Assembly (NCBI RefSeq): GCF_019748715.1
Contig: NZ_JACLBZ010000033.1
Coordinates: 1-64,000, forward strand
DNA: 64,000 nt
Direction: 5' to 3'
Origin: Sporosarcina aquimarina
GTDB taxonomy: Bacteria; Bacillota; Bacilli; Bacillales_A; Planococcaceae
The notes under the pieces: model-generated
The model's database searches: none
Told to the model about the DNA's origin: nothing
What the model saw: the letters and a program-made list of their open reading frames with translations, nothing else
Shown: positions 45,200 to 54,304 of the stretch, piece by piece
Layout of the letters: each line of letters starts with the position of its first letter
How positions within the stretch are numbered: the first letter of the stretch is position 1
Made by a program: the position numbers and the translations under genes

Positions 45200-45532
45200 A
45201 TGAGAGAAGAACACACAAGAAGAGAAGGGCGTCATCACGGTAGACGCCATGGTAGGGAAGAGGGGACGCGCGGTCCCAAAACATTTCGTCGTGGAAGGGC
45301 TCTTACTTTTTTAGAGCGCATGCATCTGAAGCGTGCAACGATCAAACAGCAACTTGAGCAGCCTGAGTTTCATTCCATTCAGCCTGTTTTAGTCGGAGAA
45401 TTAAAAGCTATTGATATGGTCATTAATGAGTTTGTTCAACTCTTTGAAATCAATGAGGATGAGATGACGGATAGCAAACCATCCGAAGATACGACTGAGA
45501 AAGGGATTGAGTTAAATGAGGAAAATCAATGA
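45200..45532 (+). CDS. Small basic protein of unknown function
   Basis: A 110-residue protein. The N-terminal 35 residues are rich in Arg, His, Lys and Glu (REGRHHGRRHGREEG), followed by a helical segment, RRGRALTFLERMHLKRATIKQQLEQP, and a conserved-looking ELKAIDMVINEFVQLFEI; the tail is acidic. The basic start suggests nucleic-acid or metal contact, but no fold is recognised. I recall similar proteins in Bacillus next to O-methyltransferase genes, without firm annotation. ATG 45200 has GGAGGGG ahead; an upstream ATG (45140) lies within the operator and is rejected. Overlaps the O-methyltransferase by 17 bases. Confidence 0.65.
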   Translation: MREEHTRREGRHHGRRHGREEGTRGPKTFRRGRALTFLERMHLKRATIKQQLEQPEFHSIQPVLVGELKAIDMVINEFVQLFEINEDEMTDSKPSEDTTEKGIELNEENQ

Positions 45533-46154
45533 TTATATCGATACAGTATTTACGAAACAAGATGCATTGTTAGAGGAAGTGATTGCTTCGATTGAAGAAA
45601 ACGGCATGCCCGCTATATCGGTGTCACCTTCTTCAGGAAAACTACTGACCATGCTGGTAACAATTTCAGGTGCAAAAAATATCTTGGAAATTGGCGCGCT
45701 TGGTGGCTACAGTGGGATTTGTCTTGCGAGAGGGTTTGGGAACGAAGGAACTTTGACATCCCTAGAATTAGAAGAGCGGTATGCAAAGTTAGCGGCAAAC
45801 AATTTAGCAAATGCAGGCTTTGGTGATCAAGTGTTGTACCGAACGGGACCTGCCTTGGACAGCCTTGCGCAATTAGAGGAAGAAGAACAGCAATTTGATT
45901 TTTTCTTTATTGATGCGGATAAAGAAAACTATGCAAATTATCTAGAAGCTTGCATTCAGCTTGCAGAGCCAGGGGCGTTAATTGTACTCGATAATGTACT
46001 GGCTAGAGGAAGTGTGGCGGATCCGGAAGTGCAACCAAAACGCTATACTTCATTCATGCAATCATTCAATGAAACAGTAGCGAATCATCCACAATTGGAG
46101 TCACTTCTGATTCCGCTTGGTGATGGGATGACGGTTGCAGAAGTGAAGAAGTAA
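45516..46154 (+). CDS. SAM-dependent O-methyltransferase (YrrM/caffeoyl-CoA type)
   Basis: A 212-residue class I methyltransferase. Motif I ILEIGALGGYSGICLA, the acidic LTSLELEE, and FFIDADKENYANYLEA (metal-binding Asp) followed by LIVLDNVLARG match the cation-dependent O-methyltransferase family. The substrate is unknown. The ATG overlaps the upstream small gene, so both are under the four-copy operator. It ends at a short terminator. Confidence 0.88.
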   Translation: MRKINDYIDTVFTKQDALLEEVIASIEENGMPAISVSPSSGKLLTMLVTISGAKNILEIGALGGYSGICLARGFGNEGTLTSLELEERYAKLAANNLANAGFGDQVLYRTGPALDSLAQLEEEEQQFDFFFIDADKENYANYLEACIQLAEPGALIVLDNVLARGSVADPEVQPKRYTSFMQSFNETVANHPQLESLLIPLGDGMTVAEVKK

Positions 46155-46166
46155 GAATAGCGTACC

Positions 46167-46197
46167 GGGTTCTCGTTGTATGAGAACCTATTTTTTG
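46167..46197 (+). terminator. Intrinsic terminator
   Basis: GGTTCTC / GAGAACC with a 7-base loop and TATTTTTT. Confidence 0.7.
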
Positions 46198-46288
46198 TAT
46201 GAGCAGCAGCACTATGTTTGCAAATTAGTTTACTTTAAAGTGGTTTTTTAAATATTTGAAACAGATCTGATGCGAGAGGTTGATTAAT

Positions 46289-46617
46289 TTGGCGACAATA
46301 GACGACTAATTGAAATTGGATATACGAGTGGGGACCGTAGTAGAAGCAGAACCATTTGACAAAGCACGGGTCCCAGCGATCAAGATGCGAATCAATTTTG
46401 GTGAATTTGGCATGAAATACTCTTCAGCGCAAATTACAAAGAGATATGTCCCAGAACAACTGATTGGACAACAAGTAATGGCAGTGGTCAATTTCCTGGG
46501 GAGACGAATTGCGGGTTTTAAATCGGAAGTTTGGTTATTGGTGGTATTCCAGAAGAGGTTGATGTTGTTCTGTTAAAACCAGACAAAGTGGTTGAAAACG
46601 GGACGCCAATTGCCTAA
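46289..46617 (+). pseudogene. csaA: csaA-like tRNA-binding-domain protein, disrupted
   Basis: From TTG 46289 the frame reads LATIDD, then TAA (46307-46309), then [20 protein letters not shown] and so on to GFKSEV, where a frameshift near 46530 occurs. The other frame finishes as [26 protein letters not shown] to TAA 46617. Joined, the product is a full-length CsaA (about 110 residues), a small export-related chaperone with an OB-fold tRNA-binding domain. Two independent lesions argue against sequencing error and for loss of function. Confidence 0.85.
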
Positions 46618-46773
46618 CCACCTTTAAAAGAATAGATTCAGTCGTTGTTGATTGTGATTTAACTTTAACTTTCAATTTACTATACGAATAATTCATTTTA
46701 TGATCTACAATTATTAATGAAAACAACTATATTCGTATACTATGAAATTTGGTATTATAATAAATTTGCAGGA

Positions 46774-46812
46774 ATAAAGCCCTTCACTATACCTGTTGGT
46801 AGTGAGGGGCGG
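46774..46812 (-). terminator. Terminator of the madLM operon
   Basis: On the minus strand GCCCCTCACTA / TAGTGAAGGGC with an inner CC/GG, followed by TTTATTCC. The other bases of 46618-46897 hold nothing recognisable. Confidence 0.75.
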
Positions 46813-46897
46813 TATATTCATTATTATAAAACTTTGTTTGTCAGTTAGTAGATTGAATTCTCATCATTATTTTACTAAAATAAAAAATAACATATTA

Positions 46898-47662
46898 TTA
46901 CCATACTAAACCTGTTAGAATATAAAGTAGGGTTGGGCATAATAAGCATCCCAAACCTGTATAGAAGGTAGCTGTGACGGCTCCATACGGCACCAATCGT
47001 ACATCCGTCGCAGCTAACCCACCTGTTACACCAGAAGTTGTTCCCATCAATCCTCCATATACCATTGCAGATAACGGATTATCAAGTCCAATATATTTTG
47101 CGACAAATGGCGTTCCTACCATAACTAAAACCGACTTGATCAAACCAGCGGCAATACTGATAGCAATTACTTCAGAACTGGCATTTAACGCAGCTCCTGT
47201 TATGGGTCCGACAATATAAGTAACTGCACCTGCTCCAATTGTAGTTAAGCTTACTGCATCGTTATAGCCAAATAGTAAAGCGATCAATACGCCTACAACA
47301 AATGAAAGCCCCACTCCGATGAATAAAGAAGAAACACCTCGTGCACCTGCTTTTTTAATTTCGTCGAAGTTTGCTCCAAATGATGTAGCAACAATTGCAA
47401 AATCCCGAAGCATGCTTCCTCCTAGCAAACCAATCCCCGCAAACAAGGAGACATCCGCCAGTCCTTTAGTTCCTTCAGTATAAACACCTCCGAAGTAAGC
47501 TAAAACCAAACCTAGTACAATAGCAATTGCAGATCCGTGTACGATACCCCTTGTAAGTTTTCCTGAAATAAGATACGCAACATACATGGTAACACCGACA
47601 ATGACAAAGCCAGTAATCAACCCGTTTCCTTCAAGTACATTTGTAATCGCTTCCAAAAACAT
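46898..47662 (-). CDS. madM: Malonate transporter subunit MadM
   Basis: A 254-residue membrane protein with about eight helices, matching MadM (about 255 residues) of the two-component sodium:malonate symporter described in Malonomonas rubra. Conserved-looking Gly-rich segments such as GAGAVTYIVGPITGAALNASSEV are present. The ATG follows the madL stop after one base, with GGAGGTGA ahead, so the two are coupled. It imports malonate for the divergent decarboxylase operon. Confidence 0.92.
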   Translation of the reverse strand: MFLEAITNVLEGNGLITGFVIVGVTMYVAYLISGKLTRGIVHGSAIAIVLGLVLAYFGGVYTEGTKGLADVSLFAGIGLLGGSMLRDFAIVATSFGANFDEIKKAGARGVSSLFIGVGLSFVVGVLIALLFGYNDAVSLTTIGAGAVTYIVGPITGAALNASSEVIAISIAAGLIKSVLVMVGTPFVAKYIGLDNPLSAMVYGGLMGTTSGVTGGLAATDVRLVPYGAVTATFYTGLGCLLCPTLLYILTGLVW

Positions 47663-47663
47663 G

Positions 47664-48074
47664 TTACTTCACCTCCTGTGTCTTCAGTGGATGGCTTTGA
47701 TTGAACTCTACCGCTGATTCCCTTGCCTTCTTCCCGCTAAGTAAAGGGACAACTGTCCAACTAATAACTACTGCTGCCACCCCTGCGATAATAGCCAAGG
47801 GACCTCCCGTTAAAGCGCCAAGTACATTTTGGCTCGCTGCCATTGCTATGACAATTGGGATGTACATAGCATTCCAAAAAGCGAGACCCGATTGAGCTGG
47901 CATGCTTAACATTCCTTTTTTCTGTAGCTTATCTACAACGACAATGAGTAAAAGCATTGCAATTCCTACTCCGCCAACGTTTGAATCTACGCCCATAATC
48001 GTTCCGATAATCTCACCGAAGAACATCCCAACTACAAAACAGCCTGCCAGTATTGCCACACCGTAAATCGCCAT
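47664..48074 (-). CDS. madL: Malonate transporter subunit MadL
   Basis: A 136-residue membrane protein with four helices, matching MadL (VGMFFGEIIGTIMGVDSNVGGVGIAMLLLI, then AFWNAMYIPIVIAMAASQNV). It forms the symporter with MadM. The ATG has TGGAGTG ahead. It is the first gene of a minus-strand pair divergent from the GntR regulator; the promoter region contains the shared operator at 48098-48118. Confidence 0.92.
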   Translation of the reverse strand: MAIYGVAILAGCFVVGMFFGEIIGTIMGVDSNVGGVGIAMLLLIVVVDKLQKKGMLSMPAQSGLAFWNAMYIPIVIAMAASQNVLGALTGGPLAIIAGVAAVVISWTVVPLLSGKKARESAVEFNQSHPLKTQEVK

Positions 48075-48097
48075 TTAAACACTCCATTTCTTTTTTA

Positions 48098-48118
48098 TTT
48101 AGTCGACTGTATTCTAGA
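48098..48118 (-). promoter_or_regulatory. GntR-type operator over the madLM -10 region
   Basis: On the minus strand, TAGAATACAGTCGACTAAA (-10 TAGAAT followed by an AGTCGACT palindrome). The same sequence, with one change within these 19 bases, lies in the opposite promoter at 48221-48241. Confidence 0.65.
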
Positions 48119-48220
48119 CTTAAGAATAAGCAAAGTCACAAAGATAATCAAGCTAAATATTAAATATTTTAGAATATTCATAGTTTTGTATTGAAAATGG
48201 TTGGTAAAGTGTTTAATATG

Positions 48221-48241
48221 TTTAGTATACAGTCGACTAAA
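48221..48241 (+). promoter_or_regulatory. GntR-type operator over the regulator/mdc promoter
   Basis: TAGTATACAGTCGACTAAA: -10 TAGTAT (48223-48228) with TTGGTA 16 bases upstream (48201-48206) as -35. It matches the madLM operator, in the opposite orientation. Confidence 0.65.
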
Positions 48242-48263
48242 ATTCATAATCTGAGGTGAAGGG

Positions 48264-48914
48264 ATGGAGTATTTCGAAAAGTCTTTAGACAATGCTTTAT
48301 CAAAAAAGGTGGCAAATCAATTATTAAAGCAAGTGTTGAGCAGCGAGCTAAAGCCTGGAGATCAGGTTGTAGAAAATAATTACGCAGAACAGTTTAACAT
48401 CAGCAGATCGCCGGTAAGGGAAGCTATTTACTTGCTCACTATGGAAGGGATTATTGAACGTGTCCCTAGGAAAGGCGCTTTTATCAAGGGGTACACGATT
48501 GATGAGATGAAGGACTTGCTCGATGTTCGAAATTCTATAGAAATGCTGGCTGTCGAGCGTTTGATAAAACCGAGTGAAGAGAAAAAGTTATTAGAAGAGA
48601 TGAGATTAGTCGTTCATAAAATGATGAAGGTAGAAAACTATACGGAATATACACATTTGAATTACCAATTTCACTATCTCATATTGAAACTGAGTAAAAG
48701 TAAGGTTTTGATTGATATGTACAGTAAGATATCTCTGCCTCTGCTGCGGATACAAATTATTCATTTCTCTAGCAATAAAGTGATTGAGAAGTCGGTAAAG
48801 GAACATAAGGAGATCTATAGTTGCTTAGTGAAAGATGATATTAGCCAATTGAAAACAATTTTGCGCAAACATACTGAAGATGTAATATACAGCGTAAAAA
48901 GCAAATTGTTATAG
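48264..48914 (+). CDS. GntR-family (FCD) regulator of malonate utilisation
   Basis: A 216-residue FadR/FCD-type GntR protein: winged HTH at about 15-75 (EQFNISRSPVREAIYLLTMEGIIERVPRKGAFI) and an all-helical FCD ligand domain (about 80-210). Its position between madLM and the mdc genes, and the twin operators in both promoters, point to a malonate- or malonyl-CoA-responsive regulator like MdcY/MatR. GAGGTGAAGGG precedes the ATG. Whether it represses or activates is not visible, although operators over both -10 boxes favour repression. Confidence 0.9.
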   Translation: MEYFEKSLDNALSKKVANQLLKQVLSSELKPGDQVVENNYAEQFNISRSPVREAIYLLTMEGIIERVPRKGAFIKGYTIDEMKDLLDVRNSIEMLAVERLIKPSEEKKLLEEMRLVVHKMMKVENYTEYTHLNYQFHYLILKLSKSKVLIDMYSKISLPLLRIQIIHFSSNKVIEKSVKEHKEIYSCLVKDDISQLKTILRKHTEDVIYSVKSKLL

Positions 48915-48923
48915 GTGATTGAA

Positions 48924-49850
48924 ATGAAAAGTGCATGGTTATTCCCTGGTCAAGGCTCACAATACCCTAACTTTTTGAATGAACTTCCTCAGCATTCCAT
49001 CATAAGCGATACATTGGAAACTGCATCGGAAATAATTAAAGAACCTATAGAAATGTTACAAACAGAAGAAGCGTTGATTAGTACAAGAAATGTGCAACTT
49101 ACAATGTTAACTGCAAGCGTTGCAACGGCGCGATATTTCTTGAGCCTTGGAGTAAGCCCTCAATTCATTGCTGGTCACTCTGTCGGGGCTTTTGCTGCCG
49201 CAGTCATAGCAAATGTCTTAAGTTTTGAGGAAGCCTTATTGCTTGTGAAAAAACGTGGTGAACTAATGGAGGAACTTCAAGACGAGAACTATGGAATGGC
49301 GGTAATTGTTGGTCTGTCAGAAAATAGATTAGAAGAGATTGTTAGCGGTTTATATACAGATGAATATCCGGTTTATGTATCCAATCGAAATTCTCCGACG
49401 CAACTAACTTTATCAGGTCATAAACGAGCAATGCAAAAAGTTATTGATGAAGTAGACGGGAAGGGAGCCAGTTCAGCTAAAATGCTGAAAGTTACAACGC
49501 CATCTCACTCTCCTTTGTTTCTCCCCGTCCAGACTGTTTTAAAAGAAGAATTAGATTCTCTTGAACTTGGACGTCCTTCGATTCCTTTTATTGCAAACCG
49601 CAATGCCAGAGTATTACGGAGGTCAAAGGATATTGCACAAGATTTAGCGGAAAGTATCGCACTGCCTGTTCGTTGGCATGATGCCACAACAGTTTTATAT
49701 GAATATGGCGTGCGTCAATTTATTGAGATGCCACCGGGAGACGTTTTGAAAAGGTTGGCTTCGAGTGCATTTCCTGAAATTCATAGTTATTCCGTCAGTA
49801 AAAATGGTATAGACGATTGTCTGTATGTAGAAAAAAATAAAGGAGTGTAG
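48924..49850 (+). CDS. mdcH: Malonate decarboxylase malonyl-CoA:ACP transferase (MdcH)
   Basis: A 308-residue acyltransferase of the FabD type. WLFPGQGSQYPNF is the N-terminal motif; the nucleophilic Ser is in GHSVGAFAAAV (near residue 87), with the catalytic His in TPSHSPLF (near 195). It loads malonyl groups on the decarboxylase carrier protein. ATG 48924 is preferred to GTG 48915 because AGGTG lies 6 bases upstream. It directly follows the regulator gene (9-base gap), in one operon. Confidence 0.92.
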   Translation: MKSAWLFPGQGSQYPNFLNELPQHSIISDTLETASEIIKEPIEMLQTEEALISTRNVQLTMLTASVATARYFLSLGVSPQFIAGHSVGAFAAAVIANVLSFEEALLLVKKRGELMEELQDENYGMAVIVGLSENRLEEIVSGLYTDEYPVYVSNRNSPTQLTLSGHKRAMQKVIDEVDGKGASSAKMLKVTTPSHSPLFLPVQTVLKEELDSLELGRPSIPFIANRNARVLRRSKDIAQDLAESIALPVRWHDATTVLYEYGVRQFIEMPPGDVLKRLASSAFPEIHSYSVSKNGIDDCLYVEKNKGV

Positions 49851-49852
49851 AT

Positions 49853-51499
49853 ATGGTTATTATTCAACAACGATCTTGGAAGCAAAAGCTTGAACAAAAA
49901 CAACGAAGAGTTGAAAGTGTAAGTCATTTAGTCAATGGATCGATTATTCCTACAGAGAAAATTGTGGATGCGCTGGAGTTGCTGATTAAACCCGGGGACC
50001 GTGTTGTACTTGAAGGGAATAATCAGAAGCAAGCCTCATTTTTATCCCAGTCTTTGGTTCTTGTAGACCCAGAGAAGGTTCATGATCTTCATATGATTAT
50101 GTCGAGTGTATCGAGACCCGAACATTTAGATCTATTTGATGAAGGAATCGCTAAGCGAATCGATCTGAGCTATGCAGGTCCGCAAAGTATGAGGATTGCC
50201 CAAATGATTGAAGATGGCCGCTTAGTACTGGGGGATCTCCATACATATATCGAACTCTATGGACGATTATTTGTTGATTTAACTCCCAATGTCGTGTTAG
50301 TTGCAGCAGACAAAGCGGATAGACATGGAAATTTATATACTGGTCCTAATACGGAAGAAACACCTACAATTGTTGAGGCTGCAGCTTTTAGCGATGGAAT
50401 TGTAATCGCACAGGTAAATGAAATTGTAGATGAATTACCGCGGGTCGACATCCCAAATTCATGGGTGGATTTCATTGTTGAGGCAGATCATCCATATGAA
50501 TTGGAGCCATTGTTTACGCGAGATCCGCGCCATATTACCGATATTCAAATTTTACAAGCGATGATGTGTATCCGCGGAATTTATGAAAAGCATAGTGTGC
50601 AATCATTAAATCATGGGATCGGTTTCAATACTGCAGCAATTGAGCTGTTACTGCCTTCTTACGGAGAAAAGCTCGGCCTTAAGGGAAAGATCTGCAAAAA
50701 CTGGGTTTTGAACCCGCATCCAACACTTATCCCAGCCATAGAATCTGGTTGGGCAGAAAGTATTTACTGCTTCGGTGGAGAGTTGGGAATGGAAAAGTAT
50801 GTAGAAGCAAGAAGGGATGTTTTCTTTACGGGTAAGGACGGAAGTATGCGCTCGAACCGGACATTGGCACAATTAGCGGGACAGTATGCTGCAGATCTCT
50901 TTATTGGATCAACTTTGCAAATGGATGCGTATGGAAATTCCTCAACTGTGACAAAGGGGCGTGTTGCCGGCTATGGCGGTGCACCGAATATGGGGCATAA
51001 CCCGGGAGGCCGCCGTCATTCTACAGAGGCTTGGTATAACATGATGACTTCAACAGACGAGCTTGCAAGAGGAAAAAAACTAGTTGTACAGGTTGCTGAG
51101 ACATATCAGGATGCGAATACACCTGTATTTGTAGAACGTTTGGATGCCGTTGATGTAAAAAAACAAGCCAATTTAGCTGTTGCCCCCGTTATGATTTATG
51201 CGGAAGATATTACGCACGTTGTGACGGAAGAAGGGATTGCTTATTTATACAAAACGGATAGCCCGACTGAACGAAGGGAAATGATTGCTTCGATTGCAGG
51301 AGTGACGCCACTTGGCATGGAGCATGATGTAAAGCAAACACAACAGTTACGTGACCGAGGGCTTGTTGCCTTACCTGAAGATTTAAATATTCAGAGGGGA
51401 GAAGCGAACCGTTCATTATTAGCGGCGAAGAATATCGATGAACTGGTCCAATGGTCGGGCGGTCTATATGAGCCTCCTGCGAAATTTAAAAGCTGGTAA
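49853..51499 (+). CDS. mdcA: Malonate decarboxylase alpha subunit (acetyl-ACP:malonate transferase)
   Basis: A 548-residue protein matching MdcA (about 550 residues), the CoA-transferase-like subunit that swaps acetyl for malonyl on the ACP. Signature segments: GDRVVLEGNNQKQASFLSQ, KADRHGNLYTGPNTEETPTIVEA and GGAPNMGHNPGGRRHSTEAW. No breaks. The start follows the mdcH stop by two bases with AAGGAG ahead. Catalyses the first half-reaction with the ACP and MdcDE. Confidence 0.96.
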   Translation: MVIIQQRSWKQKLEQKQRRVESVSHLVNGSIIPTEKIVDALELLIKPGDRVVLEGNNQKQASFLSQSLVLVDPEKVHDLHMIMSSVSRPEHLDLFDEGIAKRIDLSYAGPQSMRIAQMIEDGRLVLGDLHTYIELYGRLFVDLTPNVVLVAADKADRHGNLYTGPNTEETPTIVEAAAFSDGIVIAQVNEIVDELPRVDIPNSWVDFIVEADHPYELEPLFTRDPRHITDIQILQAMMCIRGIYEKHSVQSLNHGIGFNTAAIELLLPSYGEKLGLKGKICKNWVLNPHPTLIPAIESGWAESIYCFGGELGMEKYVEARRDVFFTGKDGSMRSNRTLAQLAGQYAADLFIGSTLQMDAYGNSSTVTKGRVAGYGGAPNMGHNPGGRRHSTEAWYNMMTSTDELARGKKLVVQVAETYQDANTPVFVERLDAVDVKKQANLAVAPVMIYAEDITHVVTEEGIAYLYKTDSPTERREMIASIAGVTPLGMEHDVKQTQQLRDRGLVALPEDLNIQRGEANRSLLAAKNIDELVQWSGGLYEPPAKFKSW

Positions 51500-51512
51500 G
51501 GAGAGGATTGAA

Positions 51513-52382
51513 GTGCGCCAAAAGAAATGTAAGGAAATAGCGGATGAAGCTGTGGCAGCACTGCTTGAAGAGGTAGAGTTAACACCTAAACCAGGTCTGG
51601 TTGATATGCGTAATAATGGCTCACATCTAGACTTGAATATTCCAGTGATGCGAGAATCTGCAATCTGTTTGCACGATACATTTTATAAGATGGCTGATCT
51701 TCATTATGATAAATCGCCGACAGTCCTTTTGCGTGAGCAATTTGGTGCAATTGGGCGTATAGGTGAAAAGAGGATGTATGCGGTTACAAATGGAGTCAAC
51801 ACACATAAAGGGGCTATTTGGTCAATCGGATTGCTGTGTACTGCGATAGCCCGTCGAAAAGGGGACATTTCATTTCCGCAAGTACTAGATGATGCTGCGG
51901 AGCTTGCTAAACTAACGGATCGGTTGATTCCCGTTCAACAAACGAATGGGGGAAACGTGAAGAAAAAGTATGGAATGCCCGGCGCAAGGGAGGAAGCTCA
52001 ATCAGGCTTTCCGCATATTAAGAACTTTAGCTATCCTACTTATAAGAAGATGCGTGAAACGCGTACATCCACAGTGGCGAAACTGCTGACCTTGCTGGCA
52101 CTGGTATCGAATTTGAACGATACTTGCTTAGCTCACAGGGGAGGATTGGAAGCATTAGACTATGCGCAGAAGGAAGCTGGTAAAGCAATTCAAAACTTCT
52201 CCGATGAAGCACTGTTTCGTCTAGACGATGAGTTTATAAAGCGATGGATCTCGCCTGGCGGTTCGGCGGATTTATTGGCAGCAACATTTTTTATTTCAAA
52301 TTGGATCTCGAAAAATCAAAGGAGTGTGCGATATGGAGAAGTTGACTTATACATTTCCGGCAAATCGACCCATTCAACGTAA
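51513..52382 (+). CDS. mdcB: Triphosphoribosyl-dephospho-CoA synthase
   Basis: A 289-residue CitG/MdcB family enzyme that makes the prosthetic group precursor from ATP and dephospho-CoA. LTPKPGLVDMRNNGSHLDLN, NTHKGAIWSIGLL and LNDTCLAHRGG are typical. GTG 51513 was chosen because AAGGAGAGG precedes it; the frame is open further upstream within mdcA. It overlaps the ACP gene by 50 bases. Confidence 0.94.
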   Translation: MRQKKCKEIADEAVAALLEEVELTPKPGLVDMRNNGSHLDLNIPVMRESAICLHDTFYKMADLHYDKSPTVLLREQFGAIGRIGEKRMYAVTNGVNTHKGAIWSIGLLCTAIARRKGDISFPQVLDDAAELAKLTDRLIPVQQTNGGNVKKKYGMPGAREEAQSGFPHIKNFSYPTYKKMRETRTSTVAKLLTLLALVSNLNDTCLAHRGGLEALDYAQKEAGKAIQNFSDEALFRLDDEFIKRWISPGGSADLLAATFFISNWISKNQRSVRYGEVDLYISGKSTHST

Positions 52383-52629
52383 GACACATGTTGGAGTCGT
52401 AGGGTCAGGTGATTTGGAAATTTTGCTGGAACCAACCAAAGGCGAAGAAACGGTTGTTGAAATTCGTACTGGAATTACAGGTTATTCGGATACTTGGAAA
52501 AGAGTAATCGAACGTTTTATGGCCCAACAACAAATTCTTGCTTCTATAACAATTAATGATTTCGGAGCTACTCCCGGTGTAGTTTCAATTCGGTTAGCTC
52601 AAGCTGCGGAGGTGAGTATGAATGGTTAG
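52333..52629 (+). CDS. mdcC: Malonate decarboxylase acyl carrier protein
   Basis: A 98-residue carrier (MdcC of Klebsiella nomenclature). The prosthetic-group Ser is most likely that in VVGSGDLEILLE (near residue 27). It bears the 2'-(5''-triphosphoribosyl)-3'-dephospho-CoA arm. ATG 52333 has AAAGGAG 8 bases upstream, preferred over GTG 52324. It overlaps mdcB by 50 bases and the mdcDE start by 8. Confidence 0.93.
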   Translation: MEKLTYTFPANRPIQRKTHVGVVGSGDLEILLEPTKGEETVVEIRTGITGYSDTWKRVIERFMAQQQILASITINDFGATPGVVSIRLAQAAEVSMNG

Positions 52630-54304
52630 TACATTGCCTGTTAGTCTTGTAGAAAGCAAAGCGAGAGAACGAGCGCAAGCCATATTGGATGAAGGGTCGG
52701 CAAGAGAATTGTTAGGACCGTTTGATCGATTTGAATCCCCGCACTTGGAAGCACAGAACATAGTACCTCAGAGTGATGACGGCATGGTTATCATGAAAGG
52801 GACAATTCACGGAAGACCTACATTAATTATTTCAATTGAGGGTAATTTTCAGGGGGGAGGGATCGGTGAAGTCTCAGGTGCTAAATTTGCAGGAGCATTG
52901 GAAAAGGCGCTTGAGGACTGCCAAAATGGTAACTTAATTTATCCGGTTATCATTTATGACACAGGCGGAGTTCGGCTGCAAGAAGCAAACTATGGATTGT
53001 TATCTATAGCTGAAATCAGCTCTGCTATAGTGGCTTTGAAAGAGTACGTTCCAGTGGTTGGCATTATTCCAGGTAAAATTGGTTCATTTGGCGGCATGTC
53101 TCTGACTGCAGGATTATGTTCTGCCCTTGTGATGACAAGAGAAGGACGATTAGGAATGAATGGACCTGAAGTGGTGGAGCAAGAAGCGGGAATTCAAGAG
53201 CTGAATTCAAAAAATAAACAATTCATTTGGGAAATGATTGGCGGTAAAGGTCGCTTGAAGAGTGGATTGGTGGATCGGGTTGTGGAGGACGATGTACCCA
53301 ACTATATAGAAGCAATTGAATCTGTATGGAGTAACCCGACATTCGCCAATCGGACGTTGCAGTATGAAGAATTCTTAAGTATGTTGCATGAACTTTCTTT
53401 AGATGGAAAAATAGATCCTTCAGTATCCAGAACTCTATTGCAAAATCGTACCAAGGTTAATGAAATAAAGTATGACACGAGCAATGGAAAAACAGCAAGT
53501 CGAGGACGTACTTGGTTCAACGTTCTTACGGATCATGCGCCATCTATTTCACAGGCACCAACAGTATTGGTTGCTGATAAAGAGCAGGATGGAAAAAAGT
53601 TTCGATATATTGCTGTCGTTCCGGACGAAGGAAATAAATTTTATCGAGCAAGACATGGTGAATTTGGATTAGTGGAAGCTTGGACAGTCGCAAAGTATGT
53701 GCGCGAAGCCGTTGAAGAAGATGCTGGTTCTAAGGAAAAAAGAGTTATCGTACCAATAGTCGATGTACCGGGGCAAGCATTTGGTTACCATGAAGAACTA
53801 TTCGGTATTTATTTAGCATGTTCTGCTAGTGTAGAGGCATATGCCACTGCCCGTCAGCAGGGTCACCCTATCGTAACGTTGGTTGTAGGCAAAGCAATTT
53901 CCGGAGCATTTCTATCACATGGTATGCAAGGTAATCGTATCCTTGCATTTGATGATGATCAAGTTCAAGTACATGTCATGTCGAAAAAGTCTGCTGCTTT
54001 AGTGACGATGCGCACGGTTGAAGAATTAGAAGAGTTTGCAAAAACTGTTCCATCTATGGCATATGATGTTCATTCTTTTAAATCGCTAGGTGCGATTCAT
54101 GAATTGCTTCAAGGCATTAATGCCGATCTACCGTCCAATGAGCAATTGCAGCAGGTAAAGGAATCCATTCAATCAGCTACTAATGATATATTGCAAACCA
54201 CTGACCGTTCATTGCGTATCCGTCTTCAATCTCCAGAAGCAATTGAGAAAGGTCGCAAAGCTTCAATTGCTGTACGGAATGCTATAAATTCACAATGGAA
54301 GTAA
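52622..54304 (+). CDS. mdcD: Malonate decarboxylase beta-gamma fusion
   Basis: A 560-residue single chain covering two subunits that are separate in Klebsiella and Pseudomonas. Residues about 1-290 are MdcD (carboxyltransferase beta: GGVRLQEANYG, GKIGSFGGMSLTAG, GRLGMNGPEVVEQEAG). Residues about 300-560 are MdcE (gamma: HGEFGLVEAWTVAKYVREA, VDVPGQAFGYHEELFGI, GKAISGAFLSHGMQG). No stop or start separates them and the linker is short (LLQNRTKVNEIKYDTSNG). It decarboxylates malonyl-ACP to acetyl-ACP. GGAGGTG precedes ATG 52622. Confidence 0.94.
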   Translation: MVSTLPVSLVESKARERAQAILDEGSARELLGPFDRFESPHLEAQNIVPQSDDGMVIMKGTIHGRPTLIISIEGNFQGGGIGEVSGAKFAGALEKALEDCQNGNLIYPVIIYDTGGVRLQEANYGLLSIAEISSAIVALKEYVPVVGIIPGKIGSFGGMSLTAGLCSALVMTREGRLGMNGPEVVEQEAGIQELNSKNKQFIWEMIGGKGRLKSGLVDRVVEDDVPNYIEAIESVWSNPTFANRTLQYEEFLSMLHELSLDGKIDPSVSRTLLQNRTKVNEIKYDTSNGKTASRGRTWFNVLTDHAPSISQAPTVLVADKEQDGKKFRYIAVVPDEGNKFYRARHGEFGLVEAWTVAKYVREAVEEDAGSKEKRVIVPIVDVPGQAFGYHEELFGIYLACSASVEAYATARQQGHPIVTLVVGKAISGAFLSHGMQGNRILAFDDDQVQVHVMSKKSAALVTMRTVEELEEFAKTVPSMAYDVHSFKSLGAIHELLQGINADLPSNEQLQQVKESIQSATNDILQTTDRSLRIRLQSPEAIEKGRKASIAVRNAINSQWK

